From an uncultured SAR86 cluster bacterium (GTDB lineage: Bacteria; Pseudomonadota; Gammaproteobacteria; Magnimaribacterales; D2472): a DNA stretch of 64,000 nt. The stretch lies in the NCBI GenBank assembly GCA_902605165.1, contig CACLBJ010000004.1, forward strand, positions 57,347 through 121,346, in the 5' to 3' direction. This document shows, piece after piece, positions 53,616 to 62,778 of the stretch (within the stretch, counting starts at the first letter, position 1; each line of letters opens with the position of its first letter). The notes below the pieces were generated by a model, which saw only the letters and a program-made list of their open reading frames with translations, made no database searches and was not told the DNA's origin. The translations under genes were made by a program, and so were the position numbers.

Positions 53616-54968
53616 TTGAAAAAAAACCATTCTCAACAAGTAGCACCACGAACAACTCTTGATAGATTAAAATTTATCGGACCAAGTGCCATAGTTACTG
53701 GAAGTGTTGTTGGGAGTGGTTCCATAGTAATGACACCTCTCTTAGGGGCAGCAGCTGGGTTTACTCTTTTATGGTGGCTCCTCTTAAGCATATGGACGAA
53801 GCCAATTATTCAAGCTGAGATTAGCAGGTATGTTGTAGTTACTAAAAAAACTTTTCTTGAAGCTTTTGCAGAAATCCCGGGTCCAAAGACAAATATAAAC
53901 GGAAAAACAACCTCCTGGCTTGTATGGTTTATGTTCCTGGGAGTTTTGCCCGCAATAATTGGTATGGGAGGATTGGTTGGGGCAGTTGCAGAGGCTGGAA
54001 CAAATTTATTCCCCTCTATAAATATTGAGGCATGGGTTGTTTTATCATGCCTAATGACCTGGTTGATATTAATAAGAGGTTCTTATGCAACTCTGGAGAA
54101 CATTCTTCTTGGGATGGTTTTAGTATTTTCTTTAATAACCTTAGTTATTGCTTTTTCTATGCAATCTACTAGTTATGAACTAAGCACTGCACAAGTGTTT
54201 TCAGGTCTAAATTTCTCTCTTCCATTTGAATATTTGCCATTAGCTCTTGCAGTATTTGGTTTTACCGGAATAAGCTACGGAGAAATAATGGCTTACACAT
54301 ATTGGTGTCTTGAGAAAGGCTATGCCCAAGGCAATACTGAAGATATTCAAGAGACCAAAAACTGGATAAGAACAATGCAAACCGATGTTTGGGTAACTAT
54401 CTTTTTCATTACAATAGGTACGCTTCCTTTTTTCTTTCTTGGTGCTGGAGTTTTAAATACTTTACCGCAACTTCAGGAATCATTAGCCACACAATCATTT
54501 TGGGATGTTGACATCATCAACGCCCTTCAAAATATGTTTTCTCTTTTATTAGGTGACTGGGCAAAATGGCTTTTCATAGTTCTTGCATTCTTTATCCTTT
54601 ATTCAACCCTTCTATCAGGAACGGCTGCATTTACAAGAACAATTTCTGATTATTTAATCTCAATGGGATTTATTTATGAAAAAGAGAATACTCGAAAGAG
54701 ATTAATAAAACTCATTGCTTTTTTAGTGCCATTTTTTTCAGGAGTTTTTTATTTTTTATTACCAAACCCAATAACCCTTTTGTTAATTGCAGGTATTTGG
54801 GCTGCAATGGGATTACCTATTGTGAATATAGGCGCAATTTATCTATCAAATAAGCTGCAAGAAGAATTACAGCCTAGCTTATTCATAAAATTAATACTCT
54901 GGCTTAGCTTGCTATTTCAGCTATCAATTGCTTTTTTAATCGTAATTGATATAAGCGCTAATTTTTAA
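53616..54968 (+). CDS. Nramp-superfamily membrane carrier lacking canonical metal motifs
   Basis: 450 residues with about 11 hydrophobic helices. RLKFIGPSAIVTGSVVGSGSIVMTPLLGAAAGFTLLWW aligns with helix 1 of Nramp transporters (GPGFxAAxxxxDPGNxATN). The DPGN metal motif is replaced by GSGS (33-36), and the helix-6 MPH motif by a GISYGEIMAY segment (about 217-226). It is therefore a divergent Nramp relative, like members that carry Mg2+ or other solutes; the substrate is unknown. It starts with TTG at 53616 with a poor RBS, so the start is uncertain. Confidence 0.7.
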   Translation: MKKNHSQQVAPRTTLDRLKFIGPSAIVTGSVVGSGSIVMTPLLGAAAGFTLLWWLLLSIWTKPIIQAEISRYVVVTKKTFLEAFAEIPGPKTNINGKTTSWLVWFMFLGVLPAIIGMGGLVGAVAEAGTNLFPSINIEAWVVLSCLMTWLILIRGSYATLENILLGMVLVFSLITLVIAFSMQSTSYELSTAQVFSGLNFSLPFEYLPLALAVFGFTGISYGEIMAYTYWCLEKGYAQGNTEDIQETKNWIRTMQTDVWVTIFFITIGTLPFFFLGAGVLNTLPQLQESLATQSFWDVDIINALQNMFSLLLGDWAKWLFIVLAFFILYSTLLSGTAAFTRTISDYLISMGFIYEKENTRKRLIKLIAFLVPFFSGVFYFLLPNPITLLLIAGIWAAMGLPIVNIGAIYLSNKLQEELQPSLFIKLILWLSLLFQLSIAFLIVIDISANF

Positions 54969-54991
54969 GATGTTTGATAAAATATCTTAAA
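54964..54991 (+). other. Inverted repeat between the Nramp-like gene and apt
   Basis: TTTAAGAT (54964-54971) and ATCTTAAA (54984-54991) are perfect reverse complements around a 12-base loop. The first arm contains the stop codon (54966-54968), and the second reaches the apt Shine-Dalgarno (AAAGAGG). It could affect apt translation or transcription; chance is possible. Confidence 0.3.
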
Positions 54992-55002
54992 GAGGAAAAA
55001 GA

Positions 55003-55545
55003 ATGAGTGATAAATTAGATTTAAAAAAACATATTCGAGATGTAGAGGATTTCCCAATCCCAGGGATAAAGTTTAGGGACATAACAAGCTTAATTGAAAC
55101 ACCTGAACCATTTAAAAAAACCTGCAAAGAGTTAACAAAAATGACAGAAGGCTTCAATGCAGATTTAATTGTGAGTATTGAAAGTAGGGGATTTATCTTT
55201 GCTGGTTCTGTTTCGACAGATCTTTTACTTCCATTTGTTTTAGCAAGAAAACCGGGGAAGTTACCGAATGAAACATATGTGAAGAGTTTTGATCTTGAGT
55301 ATGGAAGTACTTCAATAGAAATTCAGAAGAATACAAATATCGAGAAAGGACAGCGTGTAGTAATTATTGATGATTTAGTTGCAACTGGAGGAACTGCAAT
55401 AGCATGTGCAGAACTTCTTACTGAGAATTTCAATGTTAAAAAATCGGATATATTAATTCTATGTATCATCGATCTTCCACAGCTTGGTGGCAGTAATTTA
55501 ATTAAAGAACAGGGCTATAACATAGAAACGCTCGTATCCTATTGA
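55003..55545 (+). CDS. apt: Adenine phosphoribosyltransferase
   Basis: Salvages adenine to AMP. 180 residues. FPIPGIKFRDITSLIE at the start, SIESRGFIFAGSVS, ARKPGKLP and the PRPP-binding VVIIDDLVATGGTAIA are diagnostic. The RBS is AAAGAGGA, partly in the inverted repeat 54964-54991. Together with guaB, guaA and guaC it makes a purine interconversion and salvage cluster. Confidence 0.95.
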   Translation: MSDKLDLKKHIRDVEDFPIPGIKFRDITSLIETPEPFKKTCKELTKMTEGFNADLIVSIESRGFIFAGSVSTDLLLPFVLARKPGKLPNETYVKSFDLEYGSTSIEIQKNTNIEKGQRVVIIDDLVATGGTAIACAELLTENFNVKKSDILILCIIDLPQLGGSNLIKEQGYNIETLVSY

Positions 55546-55556
55546 AACCTTCCTAG

Positions 55557-56219
55557 ATGAGAAATATTGTAAGAAATACTCACAAATACTTGAGTTTTTT
55601 TATTTCTGTTCAATTATTCTTGTGGACAGTTTCTGGAATATATTTTGCCTTCAATAAGATTGAGCTCGTAAGGGGAGAGCAATATAGATTAACGGAAAGT
55701 TTTCCTATAAATTTTAATGAAGTTAATTTTTCAAGGTCTGATGTTCAGCAAGTTGAGGCAATAAATAGACTTGGGGAAATTATTTTTGTTGTAAGCAGCA
55801 CTATGGGCGTCGAATATCTTGATGCTTTTGGCTCTCCTGTAAACAAGCTAAATAAAGATGAAGTGTTTGAGATCGTTAGTGCATCTTCCACACTTATGCC
55901 AATAGATTTAGAGGAAATTACTGAATCTTCGAAAGGTTCAGAGTTTAGAGGTAGAGATCTTCCTTTATTCAAAGTCACCTCTCTAAATGATAAAGATAAG
56001 AAGATTAATTTATATTTAAATGTTTTCTCTGGAGAAATAACTGCAGTTCGATCACTTCAGTGGAGAATCTGGGACTTAATGTGGGGATTTCATATTATGG
56101 ATTGGCAAACAAGAGATAAGATAAATAATATATTCCTCAAAATCTTTTCTATCTTAGCTTTAGTAAGCTCTATCTCAGGAATTATGCTATTTTTTAAAGT
56201 AGACTTTAATACTAAATAA
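55557..56219 (+). CDS. PepSY-type membrane protein
   Basis: 220 residues. An N-terminal helix (LSFFISVQLFLWTVSGIYFAF, about 13-33) is followed by a periplasmic region and by WRIWDLMWGFHIMDWQTRDKIN plus a last helix (LKIFSILALVSSISGIMLFF). This is the arrangement of PepSY-associated membrane proteins, in which a WxFHxxD-like segment precedes the last helix. Its role is unknown; relatives occur with iron uptake or respiratory genes. The Rieske oxygenase gene follows 6 bases later. Confidence 0.65.
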   Translation: MRNIVRNTHKYLSFFISVQLFLWTVSGIYFAFNKIELVRGEQYRLTESFPINFNEVNFSRSDVQQVEAINRLGEIIFVVSSTMGVEYLDAFGSPVNKLNKDEVFEIVSASSTLMPIDLEEITESSKGSEFRGRDLPLFKVTSLNDKDKKINLYLNVFSGEITAVRSLQWRIWDLMWGFHIMDWQTRDKINNIFLKIFSILALVSSISGIMLFFKVDFNTK

Positions 56220-56225
56220 ATAATT

Positions 56226-57437
56226 ATGATTTCTAAAAGCCATCAAACTTTGCCAGCTTGGACATATACAAGCGATGCATTTTTAGAGCTTGAAAAAAGA
56301 TACTTATTCCTAAATAACTGGCAGTTGATATGCCACTCTTCTAATATTCCCAATGTAGGAGATTATTTTACTTTTAATTTCTTTAATGAAAGATTGGTAG
56401 CTATAAGGAATGAGAGCGATGAGATAAATGTTTTTCATAATGTTTGCTCTCACAGGGCAACAAAGCTTTTAGAGGATGATGGGAATTGCGGTAAAAGAAT
56501 TAGATGTCCTTATCATGCATGGAGTTATGATCTATCTGGAAACCTCAAATCTGTTCCTCATGAAGAGCAATTTAAGAACTTTGATAAAGAAGATCACAAC
56601 TTAAAGCCAGTGCAAATGGAAATCTTTTTAGGATTTATTTTTGCGAAGATAAATCCAAGTTCAGCGCCAAGTGTAGCTGATCAATTCGCACCTTATTTAG
56701 AAGAATTATCTTTATATAAATTAGAAGATATAAAACCTTTAGGAAGGGTAACAATGAGACCGAGAGATGTTAATTGGAAGCAGGTTGCTGATAATTATGT
56801 TGATGCTTTGCATATACCTATTGCTCATCCTGGCCTATCTGGTTTAGTAGGCAATAGTTATGGAATTGAATTATCCGAAGATGATGGATTTATTCATAAA
56901 ATGTGGGGTGACTTAAATAAAACAAGAAAGAAAAATTTGTCTAATGATCTCTATAAAAAGTTATTACCGGAATCTAAACATTTACCTAAAGATAAGCAAA
57001 TGCACTGGTCTTACTATAGATTGTGGCCTAATCTAGCATTTGATATTTATCCAGATCAGATGGATTTTATGCAGTTTATACCAATCAACTCTCGCAAAAC
57101 TCTAATTAGAGAAATACCATATGCTTTGCCAGATGAAAGAAGAGAGATGAAAGCAGCAAGATATTTAAATTGGAGAATTAATCGCGAAGTGAATGCAGAA
57201 GATACGGAACTTATTAAATTTGTTCAAGAGGGAATGGAAACATCTGCATACAGCTCTGGTCCTCTTGCTGAGTCAGAAATATGCCTTATCGATAGTGCAG
57301 AAAAGATTCGTAATTCAATTCCTGTATCTCGTTTAGAAACTGAACCAGACTCAGATAAGATAGTTAAAATAAATGAGGAATTTCTAGAAAATAAAGATAA
57401 TAAAGTTAAGAATATATTTGATAAGAATAAAACTTAA
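56226..57437 (+). CDS. Rieske non-heme iron oxygenase, alpha subunit type
   Basis: 403 residues. The Rieske [2Fe-2S] site is C74-x-H76 and C94-x-x-H97 (NVCSHRATKLL, CPYHAWSYD). The catalytic iron site is DNYVDALHIPIAH with D189, D193, H196 and H201, as in ring-hydroxylating and related monooxygenases; a further ligand near the C terminus cannot be fixed by eye. A ferredoxin/reductase partner is not in the window. The flavin monooxygenase gene starts in its stop (TAATG), so the two probably act in one catabolic or modifying path. Substrate unknown. Confidence 0.87.
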   Translation: MISKSHQTLPAWTYTSDAFLELEKRYLFLNNWQLICHSSNIPNVGDYFTFNFFNERLVAIRNESDEINVFHNVCSHRATKLLEDDGNCGKRIRCPYHAWSYDLSGNLKSVPHEEQFKNFDKEDHNLKPVQMEIFLGFIFAKINPSSAPSVADQFAPYLEELSLYKLEDIKPLGRVTMRPRDVNWKQVADNYVDALHIPIAHPGLSGLVGNSYGIELSEDDGFIHKMWGDLNKTRKKNLSNDLYKKLLPESKHLPKDKQMHWSYYRLWPNLAFDIYPDQMDFMQFIPINSRKTLIREIPYALPDERREMKAARYLNWRINREVNAEDTELIKFVQEGMETSAYSSGPLAESEICLIDSAEKIRNSIPVSRLETEPDSDKIVKINEEFLENKDNKVKNIFDKNKT

Positions 57438-58897
57438 TGAATATACAATCCCAAAATAAGATTTACGATACTATTGTTATAGGAGCTGGTATATCTGGTC
57501 TTAGTGCAGCCTATCACCTTAAAAAGTATAGTCCCAAAGCAGATTTTTTAGTTTTAGAGGGCAGGGATAACTTTGGGGGTACGTGGGATTTCTTCAAATA
57601 TCCTGGCATACGTTCAGATTCGGATATGCATACTCTTGGATTTTCATTTAAGCCTTGGAATAGCAGAAAGTTTATTGCAGATGGCCCCGCAATAATGAAC
57701 TACTTAGATGAAACAATAAAAGAAAATAAACTTAAAGATCTTATTAAATTTAATATGCACATAGAGACAGCTTCATGGAATTCTGGAGATTCGCTATGGG
57801 AATTGAGCATAAACAATAAAAAATTAAATAAACCAGAGACAATTAAAACTAAGTTTATTCAGATGTGTGCTGGATATTACAGTTATGAAAGTGGCCATAA
57901 ACCAATCTTCAAAGGGTCTGAGGATTTTATAGGACAAATTATTCATCCCCAAGAGTGGAATAGCTCCATTAATTATGAAAATAAAAAAGTAGCAGTTATT
58001 GGGAGTGGGGCTACAGCCGTTACTTTGATCCCAGAGATTGCAAAAAAAGCTAGCCATGTGACCATGATCCAAAGATCTCCAACATATATTGCATCAGTGC
58101 CTAGCAAATATAAGATCCTTCATTTACTTAATTATATCTCTCCAAAGCTGGGTTATAAGATAATAAGATTTACAAATATTCTTAGACAAAGAAGGATTTT
58201 TAGAAGAGCAAGAAGAAGTCCAGAGTTAGTAAAAGATTATCTACTAGATCTCGTCAGAGACGAACTTCCAGGTTTTGATATTGAAAAACACTTTACTCCT
58301 TCTTATAACCCTTGGGAGCAAAGGTTATGTTTAGCGCCTGATAGCGATTTCTTTCAGAGCATTAATCAAAAAAGAGTATCGGTAGAGACAGAAACAATCG
58401 ATTCATTTTCAGAAAAGGGAGTTCAGCTTGATTCAGGAAAACTAATAGAGGCAGATATTGTTATTACAGCAACAGGAATAAAGCTTCAAAATTTTGGTGG
58501 AATTAAGATTTTTGTTGATGAAAATGAGATCGATATTTCTAAAAGCTTTATCTACAAAAGCATGATGTATACCCAAATACCAAATTTTATTAATACTTTT
58601 GGCTACATAAATGCCTCATGGACACTCAAAGCTGATTTAACAAGTAAATATGCCTGCAGATTAATAAATTTTATGGATGATAATAATTTTGCTAAATGTC
58701 TACCCGAGGCTCCTGAGGACTTACAGGAAACAAAAGGATTCCTAGATGATTTTTCATCGGGTTATGTAAGAAGAGCAGCTTCCATCACTGTTAGGCAAGG
58801 GAATAAAAAACCATGGGTTAATAATCAAAACTATTTGAAAGATATTTTTGAAATAAATTATGGGAAAATAGAGGACAACAGTTTAAGATTTTCATAA
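57437..58897 (+). CDS. Flavin monooxygenase of Baeyer-Villiger type
   Basis: 486 residues. FAD site GAGISGLSAAYHL (16-28), GGTWDFFKYPGIRSD (47-61, typical of BVMOs), the fingerprint FxGxxxHxxxW at 164-174 (FIGQIIHPQEW), and the NADPH site VIGSGATAVTLIPEI (187-201). It would insert oxygen next to a ketone or oxidise N/S atoms using NADPH. It shares one base with the Rieske gene. Its C terminus (390-486) is variable, which fits the family. Substrate unknown. Confidence 0.87.
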   Translation: MNIQSQNKIYDTIVIGAGISGLSAAYHLKKYSPKADFLVLEGRDNFGGTWDFFKYPGIRSDSDMHTLGFSFKPWNSRKFIADGPAIMNYLDETIKENKLKDLIKFNMHIETASWNSGDSLWELSINNKKLNKPETIKTKFIQMCAGYYSYESGHKPIFKGSEDFIGQIIHPQEWNSSINYENKKVAVIGSGATAVTLIPEIAKKASHVTMIQRSPTYIASVPSKYKILHLLNYISPKLGYKIIRFTNILRQRRIFRRARRSPELVKDYLLDLVRDELPGFDIEKHFTPSYNPWEQRLCLAPDSDFFQSINQKRVSVETETIDSFSEKGVQLDSGKLIEADIVITATGIKLQNFGGIKIFVDENEIDISKSFIYKSMMYTQIPNFINTFGYINASWTLKADLTSKYACRLINFMDDNNFAKCLPEAPEDLQETKGFLDDFSSGYVRRAASITVRQGNKKPWVNNQNYLKDIFEINYGKIEDNSLRFS

Positions 58898-58922
58898 ATC
58901 TTAACAATTTAATCAAACTGAT

Positions 58923-59612
58923 ATGCAAGAATTTGAATTACTATCCTTATCTCACTTTTTGGGCTTTAGTATTTGCCTAGCCGCAATAGTTTTTATCCCA
59001 AAAGCAATTCAATCAAAACCAGGACTAGAAAATTTTTCAAAATATCTTTTAGTCATTCTATTAATTGAAAATCAAATTAGATCCACATATATTGAGACTT
59101 GGATTAAAGGTGGTAACCTATTAGAAAATCTCCCTTTGCATCTGTGTGACTTTTCAGCAATTGTGATTGCAGCCTTTCTTTTAACAGGGTTTAGGCCATT
59201 ATTTATTTTTGCATATTTCTGGGGAATCGCTGGCGCTGGCATGTCAATATTAACCCCAGACTCTGAGTTTGCTTTCCCTCACTATGAATATTTTGCAACC
59301 ATGTATGGCCACTCACTAATTTTACTCGCAGTAGTTTTTTCAATTGTTAATTTAGGTCAACGGCCATATTTAAGAGATATACCAAAGCTAATAATCTATT
59401 CGTCAATCCTATTAGTGATTATGTATGGCATAAACTTTATTTTGGGTGCAAATTACTGGTATCTAAATGAAAGGCCATATGGCGATAATATTCTTTCATT
59501 AATGCCTGAACCGCCGGTTCATATGTTTATACTATACCCAGTAGCTATATTTTTTATATATTTAGTTTACTCACCATATATTTATTTAGATAGAAGAAAG
59601 ATAGGAGGATAA
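58923..59612 (+). CDS. TIGR02206-type integral membrane protein
   Basis: 229 residues, six to seven hydrophobic helices. The family pattern can be seen: FSLSHFLGF-like start (LLSLSHFLGFSI), NLPLHLCDFSAIVIA, YFWGIAGAGMSILTPD, HYEYFATMYGHSLILL, GANYWYLNERP and PEPPVHMFILYP. Function unknown; the conserved H, D, W and P residues lie near the membrane face. It starts 25 bases after the monooxygenase gene and is followed by a cupin gene after 4 bases. Confidence 0.75.
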   Translation: MQEFELLSLSHFLGFSICLAAIVFIPKAIQSKPGLENFSKYLLVILLIENQIRSTYIETWIKGGNLLENLPLHLCDFSAIVIAAFLLTGFRPLFIFAYFWGIAGAGMSILTPDSEFAFPHYEYFATMYGHSLILLAVVFSIVNLGQRPYLRDIPKLIIYSSILLVIMYGINFILGANYWYLNERPYGDNILSLMPEPPVHMFILYPVAIFFIYLVYSPYIYLDRRKIGG

Positions 59613-59616
59613 ATAA

Positions 59617-60141
59617 ATGAGAAGAATTATTACAGGGCATAATGCAGACGGAAAATCAGTTGTAATGCATGAAGGACCCCCAGCTAGATCAATTGGTGAA
59701 GAGGTTGGCGGTCTCTATGAGATTTGGAATACAGAAGCAACTCCATTTTCAACAAAAGGTTTTGAAGATAAGGCTGATATCGATATAGAGCTTGAGCCTT
59801 CAAAGGGAGGAACAAAATTTAGATACTTTCAAATTAATCCCACTCCAGAAGGAGCTCCAATTGAAGTTTTAAATGAAATGGCTGCAGATGCATTTGATAA
59901 GATTAAAGCATCTCATTGCAGAGTTGATGTATCAAGGCATCCAGCAATGCATAAGACTGACAGCATTGACTATATTATTTTATTAAAAGGAGATGTTACT
60001 CTCATACTCGATGAAGATGAAATAGACGTCAAACCCTTTGATACAGTTGTTCAAAGAGGAACAAATCATGCATGGCGAAATAATGGAGATGAACCAGCTC
60101 TTCTTATAGCTGTTTTAATTGATTCAGATATAGACGCATAG
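59617..60141 (+). CDS. Cupin-domain protein
   Basis: 174 residues, soluble. The cupin core is at about 105-160: AMHKTDSIDYIILLKGDVTLIL (metal-binding His and acidic residue in motif 1) and PFDTVVQRGTNHAWRN (motif 2 with His). The N-terminal part (RIITGHNADGKSVVMHEG) is typical of small cupins next to aromatic catabolism genes. The strong RBS AGGAGG lies upstream. It abuts sbcB without a spacer. The substrate or ligand is unknown. Confidence 0.75.
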   Translation: MRRIITGHNADGKSVVMHEGPPARSIGEEVGGLYEIWNTEATPFSTKGFEDKADIDIELEPSKGGTKFRYFQINPTPEGAPIEVLNEMAADAFDKIKASHCRVDVSRHPAMHKTDSIDYIILLKGDVTLILDEDEIDVKPFDTVVQRGTNHAWRNNGDEPALLIAVLIDSDIDA

Positions 60142-61530
60142 ATGCAAAAAAACTTTATTTTTAGCGATACTGAAACTACAGGCTTAAGAGAAAAAGATTT
60201 TATACAAATTATTCAATCTGCTTCAATCTTAACAGATGAGAGTTTTGAAAGAATTGATGCACAAAATATTGAATCTAGGCCTTTGCCATGGGTCGTTCCA
60301 CAGCCAGGTGCTTATTTAGTTCACAAAAAGATTTCAAGTCTTGATTCAAATATATCCCATTATCAAATGATGAAAGATATATATGATACTTGGGAGAAAT
60401 GGAGTGATGATAAACAGTCGATTTTTATAACTTATAACGGTCATCAGTTTGATGAAGAGCTATATAGAAGACAGTTCTATTGGAATCTATTACCTCCTTA
60501 CATTACAAACACTAATGGTAACGGTAGAAGTGATTTATATTTTTTGATTTTGCTTGTTTCCTATCTCTATCCTGACTTTATTAAGTTCAATATGAATAAC
60601 TATGATTTACCAATACTAAAACTTGATCAGATTCTTCCAAAAATTGGTATTGATGTATCAGATGCTCATGATGCTCTAACAGATTGTGAATTTATGGTTC
60701 ATCTTATTAAGTTCATTTATTTAGAGCACTCTGATTTGGTTGAAGATTTTTTTCTGCAAGCAACAAAAGCAAGTTTTATAGATATGCTATCAACAAGAAA
60801 CTATTTTGGTTATGTGCAGAGGGGCCCAAGATATAGATTTATATATCCACTAACGTTTATTTGTCAAAATCCAGAGTCTCCAAATAAAGCAATTTTCCTA
60901 GATTTGTCTTATCCAATTGAGGATATCCTTGAGCTTGAATACCATGAACTTATTTCTTATATTGAAAAACCAAATGCTGAGTCGCCTTTTAAGGTGTTAG
61001 CAATAAATAAGTCTCAAGCAGTTGCAGATGGAGAGAAATTTGATTTTAAATTTGATTTAACTCAGGACGAGCTTGTATCAAGAGCTAAAAAGATAAAAGA
61101 GAATTTTGAATTTAAAGAGAGAATAATCGCTGCTTGCTCAGATATAGAAAAGCCATTTTATCCTGCAAAGGACTTTATTGAACAACAGGTTTATGAAGGA
61201 TTCCCATCGCCAGATGATTCAAGATTATTTCAAGAATTTCATAAATCTGAGGATTTTGAAACAAAATATAATATTGCTATCAGAATAAAAGATGATAGAT
61301 ATAGAGAATTTGCAAAAAGAATCCTATACCTTCATTTCCCTGATAGGATTGATAGCAAAATTGAAAAAAATGTTTCTGAATTAATACACAAAAGACTTAA
61401 TGAAGAAGGTCCATGGCCAGATGCTGCAAAAGCCTATGAGGAACTTATTTCTAAGATGGAGACTGCAGAGGGTTCCCAAAAAAAAATACTAGAAAAGCTT
61501 CAAAGTTTTTTTGCTAGCTCAAATAATTAA
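60142..61530 (+). CDS. sbcB: Exodeoxyribonuclease I
   Basis: 3'-5' single-strand DNA exonuclease of mismatch repair and recombination. 462 residues (E. coli 475). ExoI DEDDh motifs: FSDTETTGL (D8-x-E10), YNGHQFDEELYRRQFYWNL, and DAHDALTDCEFMVHL. The SH3-like and C-terminal helical parts follow with PESPNKAIFLDLSYP and YLHFPDRI. It starts directly after the cupin stop and ends at the tadA start. Confidence 0.93.
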   Translation: MQKNFIFSDTETTGLREKDFIQIIQSASILTDESFERIDAQNIESRPLPWVVPQPGAYLVHKKISSLDSNISHYQMMKDIYDTWEKWSDDKQSIFITYNGHQFDEELYRRQFYWNLLPPYITNTNGNGRSDLYFLILLVSYLYPDFIKFNMNNYDLPILKLDQILPKIGIDVSDAHDALTDCEFMVHLIKFIYLEHSDLVEDFFLQATKASFIDMLSTRNYFGYVQRGPRYRFIYPLTFICQNPESPNKAIFLDLSYPIEDILELEYHELISYIEKPNAESPFKVLAINKSQAVADGEKFDFKFDLTQDELVSRAKKIKENFEFKERIIAACSDIEKPFYPAKDFIEQQVYEGFPSPDDSRLFQEFHKSEDFETKYNIAIRIKDDRYREFAKRILYLHFPDRIDSKIEKNVSELIHKRLNEEGPWPDAAKAYEELISKMETAEGSQKKILEKLQSFFASSNN

Positions 61531-61974
61531 ATGAAAGAACTTTTCATGAAAGAAGCTCTTAACAGGGCTCAGTTAGCTTTCAAAAAAGATGAAGTTCCAA
61601 TAGGTGCAGTTGTAGTGAAAAATAATGAAATTATTGGATATGGTCAAAATAGAACTATTGAAAGAAACTCGGTTTTTGCTCATGCAGAGATTGAAGCTAT
61701 TAAAATGGCATCACAGAAAGTTCAGAACTATAGATTAATTGGATGTGATATCTATTCGACTATTGAGCCTTGCCACTTGTGTGCAAAGGCAATTATTGCT
61801 TCAAGAATGGATAATCTCTTTATCGGAGCTAAGGAGCCAAAAGAAGGATCAATAGTTTCACAAGATAACTTTCTTGATAAGCCATTTCATAATCATAAGA
61901 CTCATTATGAGATTGGAATTTTAGAGAATGAATGCAAAGAGATTATTCAAAGGTTTTTCAAAGCAAAGCGTTAA
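61531..61974 (+). CDS. tadA: tRNA adenosine(34) deaminase
   Basis: Converts A34 to inosine in tRNA-Arg(ACG). 147 residues. HAEIEAI supplies the zinc His and catalytic Glu; EPCHLCAKAI supplies the two zinc Cys. ALNRAQLAFKKDEVPIGAVVV is the family start. Its stop directly abuts that of the converging xthA gene. Guanine or cytosine deaminases share the fold, but length and motifs favour TadA. Confidence 0.88.
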   Translation: MKELFMKEALNRAQLAFKKDEVPIGAVVVKNNEIIGYGQNRTIERNSVFAHAEIEAIKMASQKVQNYRLIGCDIYSTIEPCHLCAKAIIASRMDNLFIGAKEPKEGSIVSQDNFLDKPFHNHKTHYEIGILENECKEIIQRFFKAKR

Positions 61975-62778
61975 TTAAGCTAATTCTAGCCAAATAGGGC
62001 AGTGATCAGATGGTTTTTCCATAGCGCGCGCATCATAATCCATACCAGTAGTCTTGATAGAGCTTTTTAAAGATTCTGATACAAGTATTTGATCAATCCT
62101 TAAACCTCTTTTGGGATCTTGATCAAACATCCTTGATCTATAATCAAACCAAGTATACTTATCATTTATTCCAGGATTTTGAGATCTCCAGCTATCAGTA
62201 AATCCCATATTAAGGATCTTAAACCACATTTCTCTTTCTTCTGGAAGAAAAGCACATTTTCCCTCTCTCAACCATCTTTTTGCATTTACATCTCCAATGC
62301 CTATATCCTCATCTTCAGGAGCTACATTGAAGTCACCCATTAGAATAATATTTTCTTTATCAAGATTTCGTATGTAATTCTCTAAATCCTTGTAATACTT
62401 AACTTTTTTAGGAAACTTTGTGGGATGCTCTCTATTTTCTCCTTGAGGGAAATAACCATTTAATATATCAAATTCTTTTTTACCTATTTTGTAAGTGCAG
62501 TGTATGAATCTTTTTTGTTCATCCTCTGCATCACCTGGAAAACCTTTTTGCACAAAAATAGGTTTTTGTTTGCTAAGTAATGCAACACCATAATGACCTT
62601 TACCACCCCAGTGCTCTGCGTGATAACCAATTTCATTAATTACTTCCATAGGAAATTCAGGATCATCAACTTTTGTTTCTTGAAGGCCTATAACATCTGG
62701 ACCAAGATTATCTCTCAGGTGAATGAGCTGATGTGGTCGCGCGCGAACGCTATTAATATTGAATGATATACATTTCAT
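61975..62778 (-). CDS. xthA: Exodeoxyribonuclease III
   Basis: AP endonuclease and 3'-5' exonuclease of base excision repair. 267 residues. SFNINSVRARP at the start, GLQETKVDD with the metal Glu, LMGDFNVAPEDEDIG, KYTWFDYRSRMFD, GLRIDQIL and the C-terminal PSDHCPIWLEL complete the family. The ATG at 62778 is chosen: MKCISFNINSVRARP is the usual N terminus, and its ATG overlaps the stop of the upstream gene (TAATG). Upstream in-frame codons would add 5 residues. Confidence 0.95.
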   Translation of the reverse strand: MKCISFNINSVRARPHQLIHLRDNLGPDVIGLQETKVDDPEFPMEVINEIGYHAEHWGGKGHYGVALLSKQKPIFVQKGFPGDAEDEQKRFIHCTYKIGKKEFDILNGYFPQGENREHPTKFPKKVKYYKDLENYIRNLDKENIILMGDFNVAPEDEDIGIGDVNAKRWLREGKCAFLPEEREMWFKILNMGFTDSWRSQNPGINDKYTWFDYRSRMFDQDPKRGLRIDQILVSESLKSSIKTTGMDYDARAMEKPSDHCPIWLELA

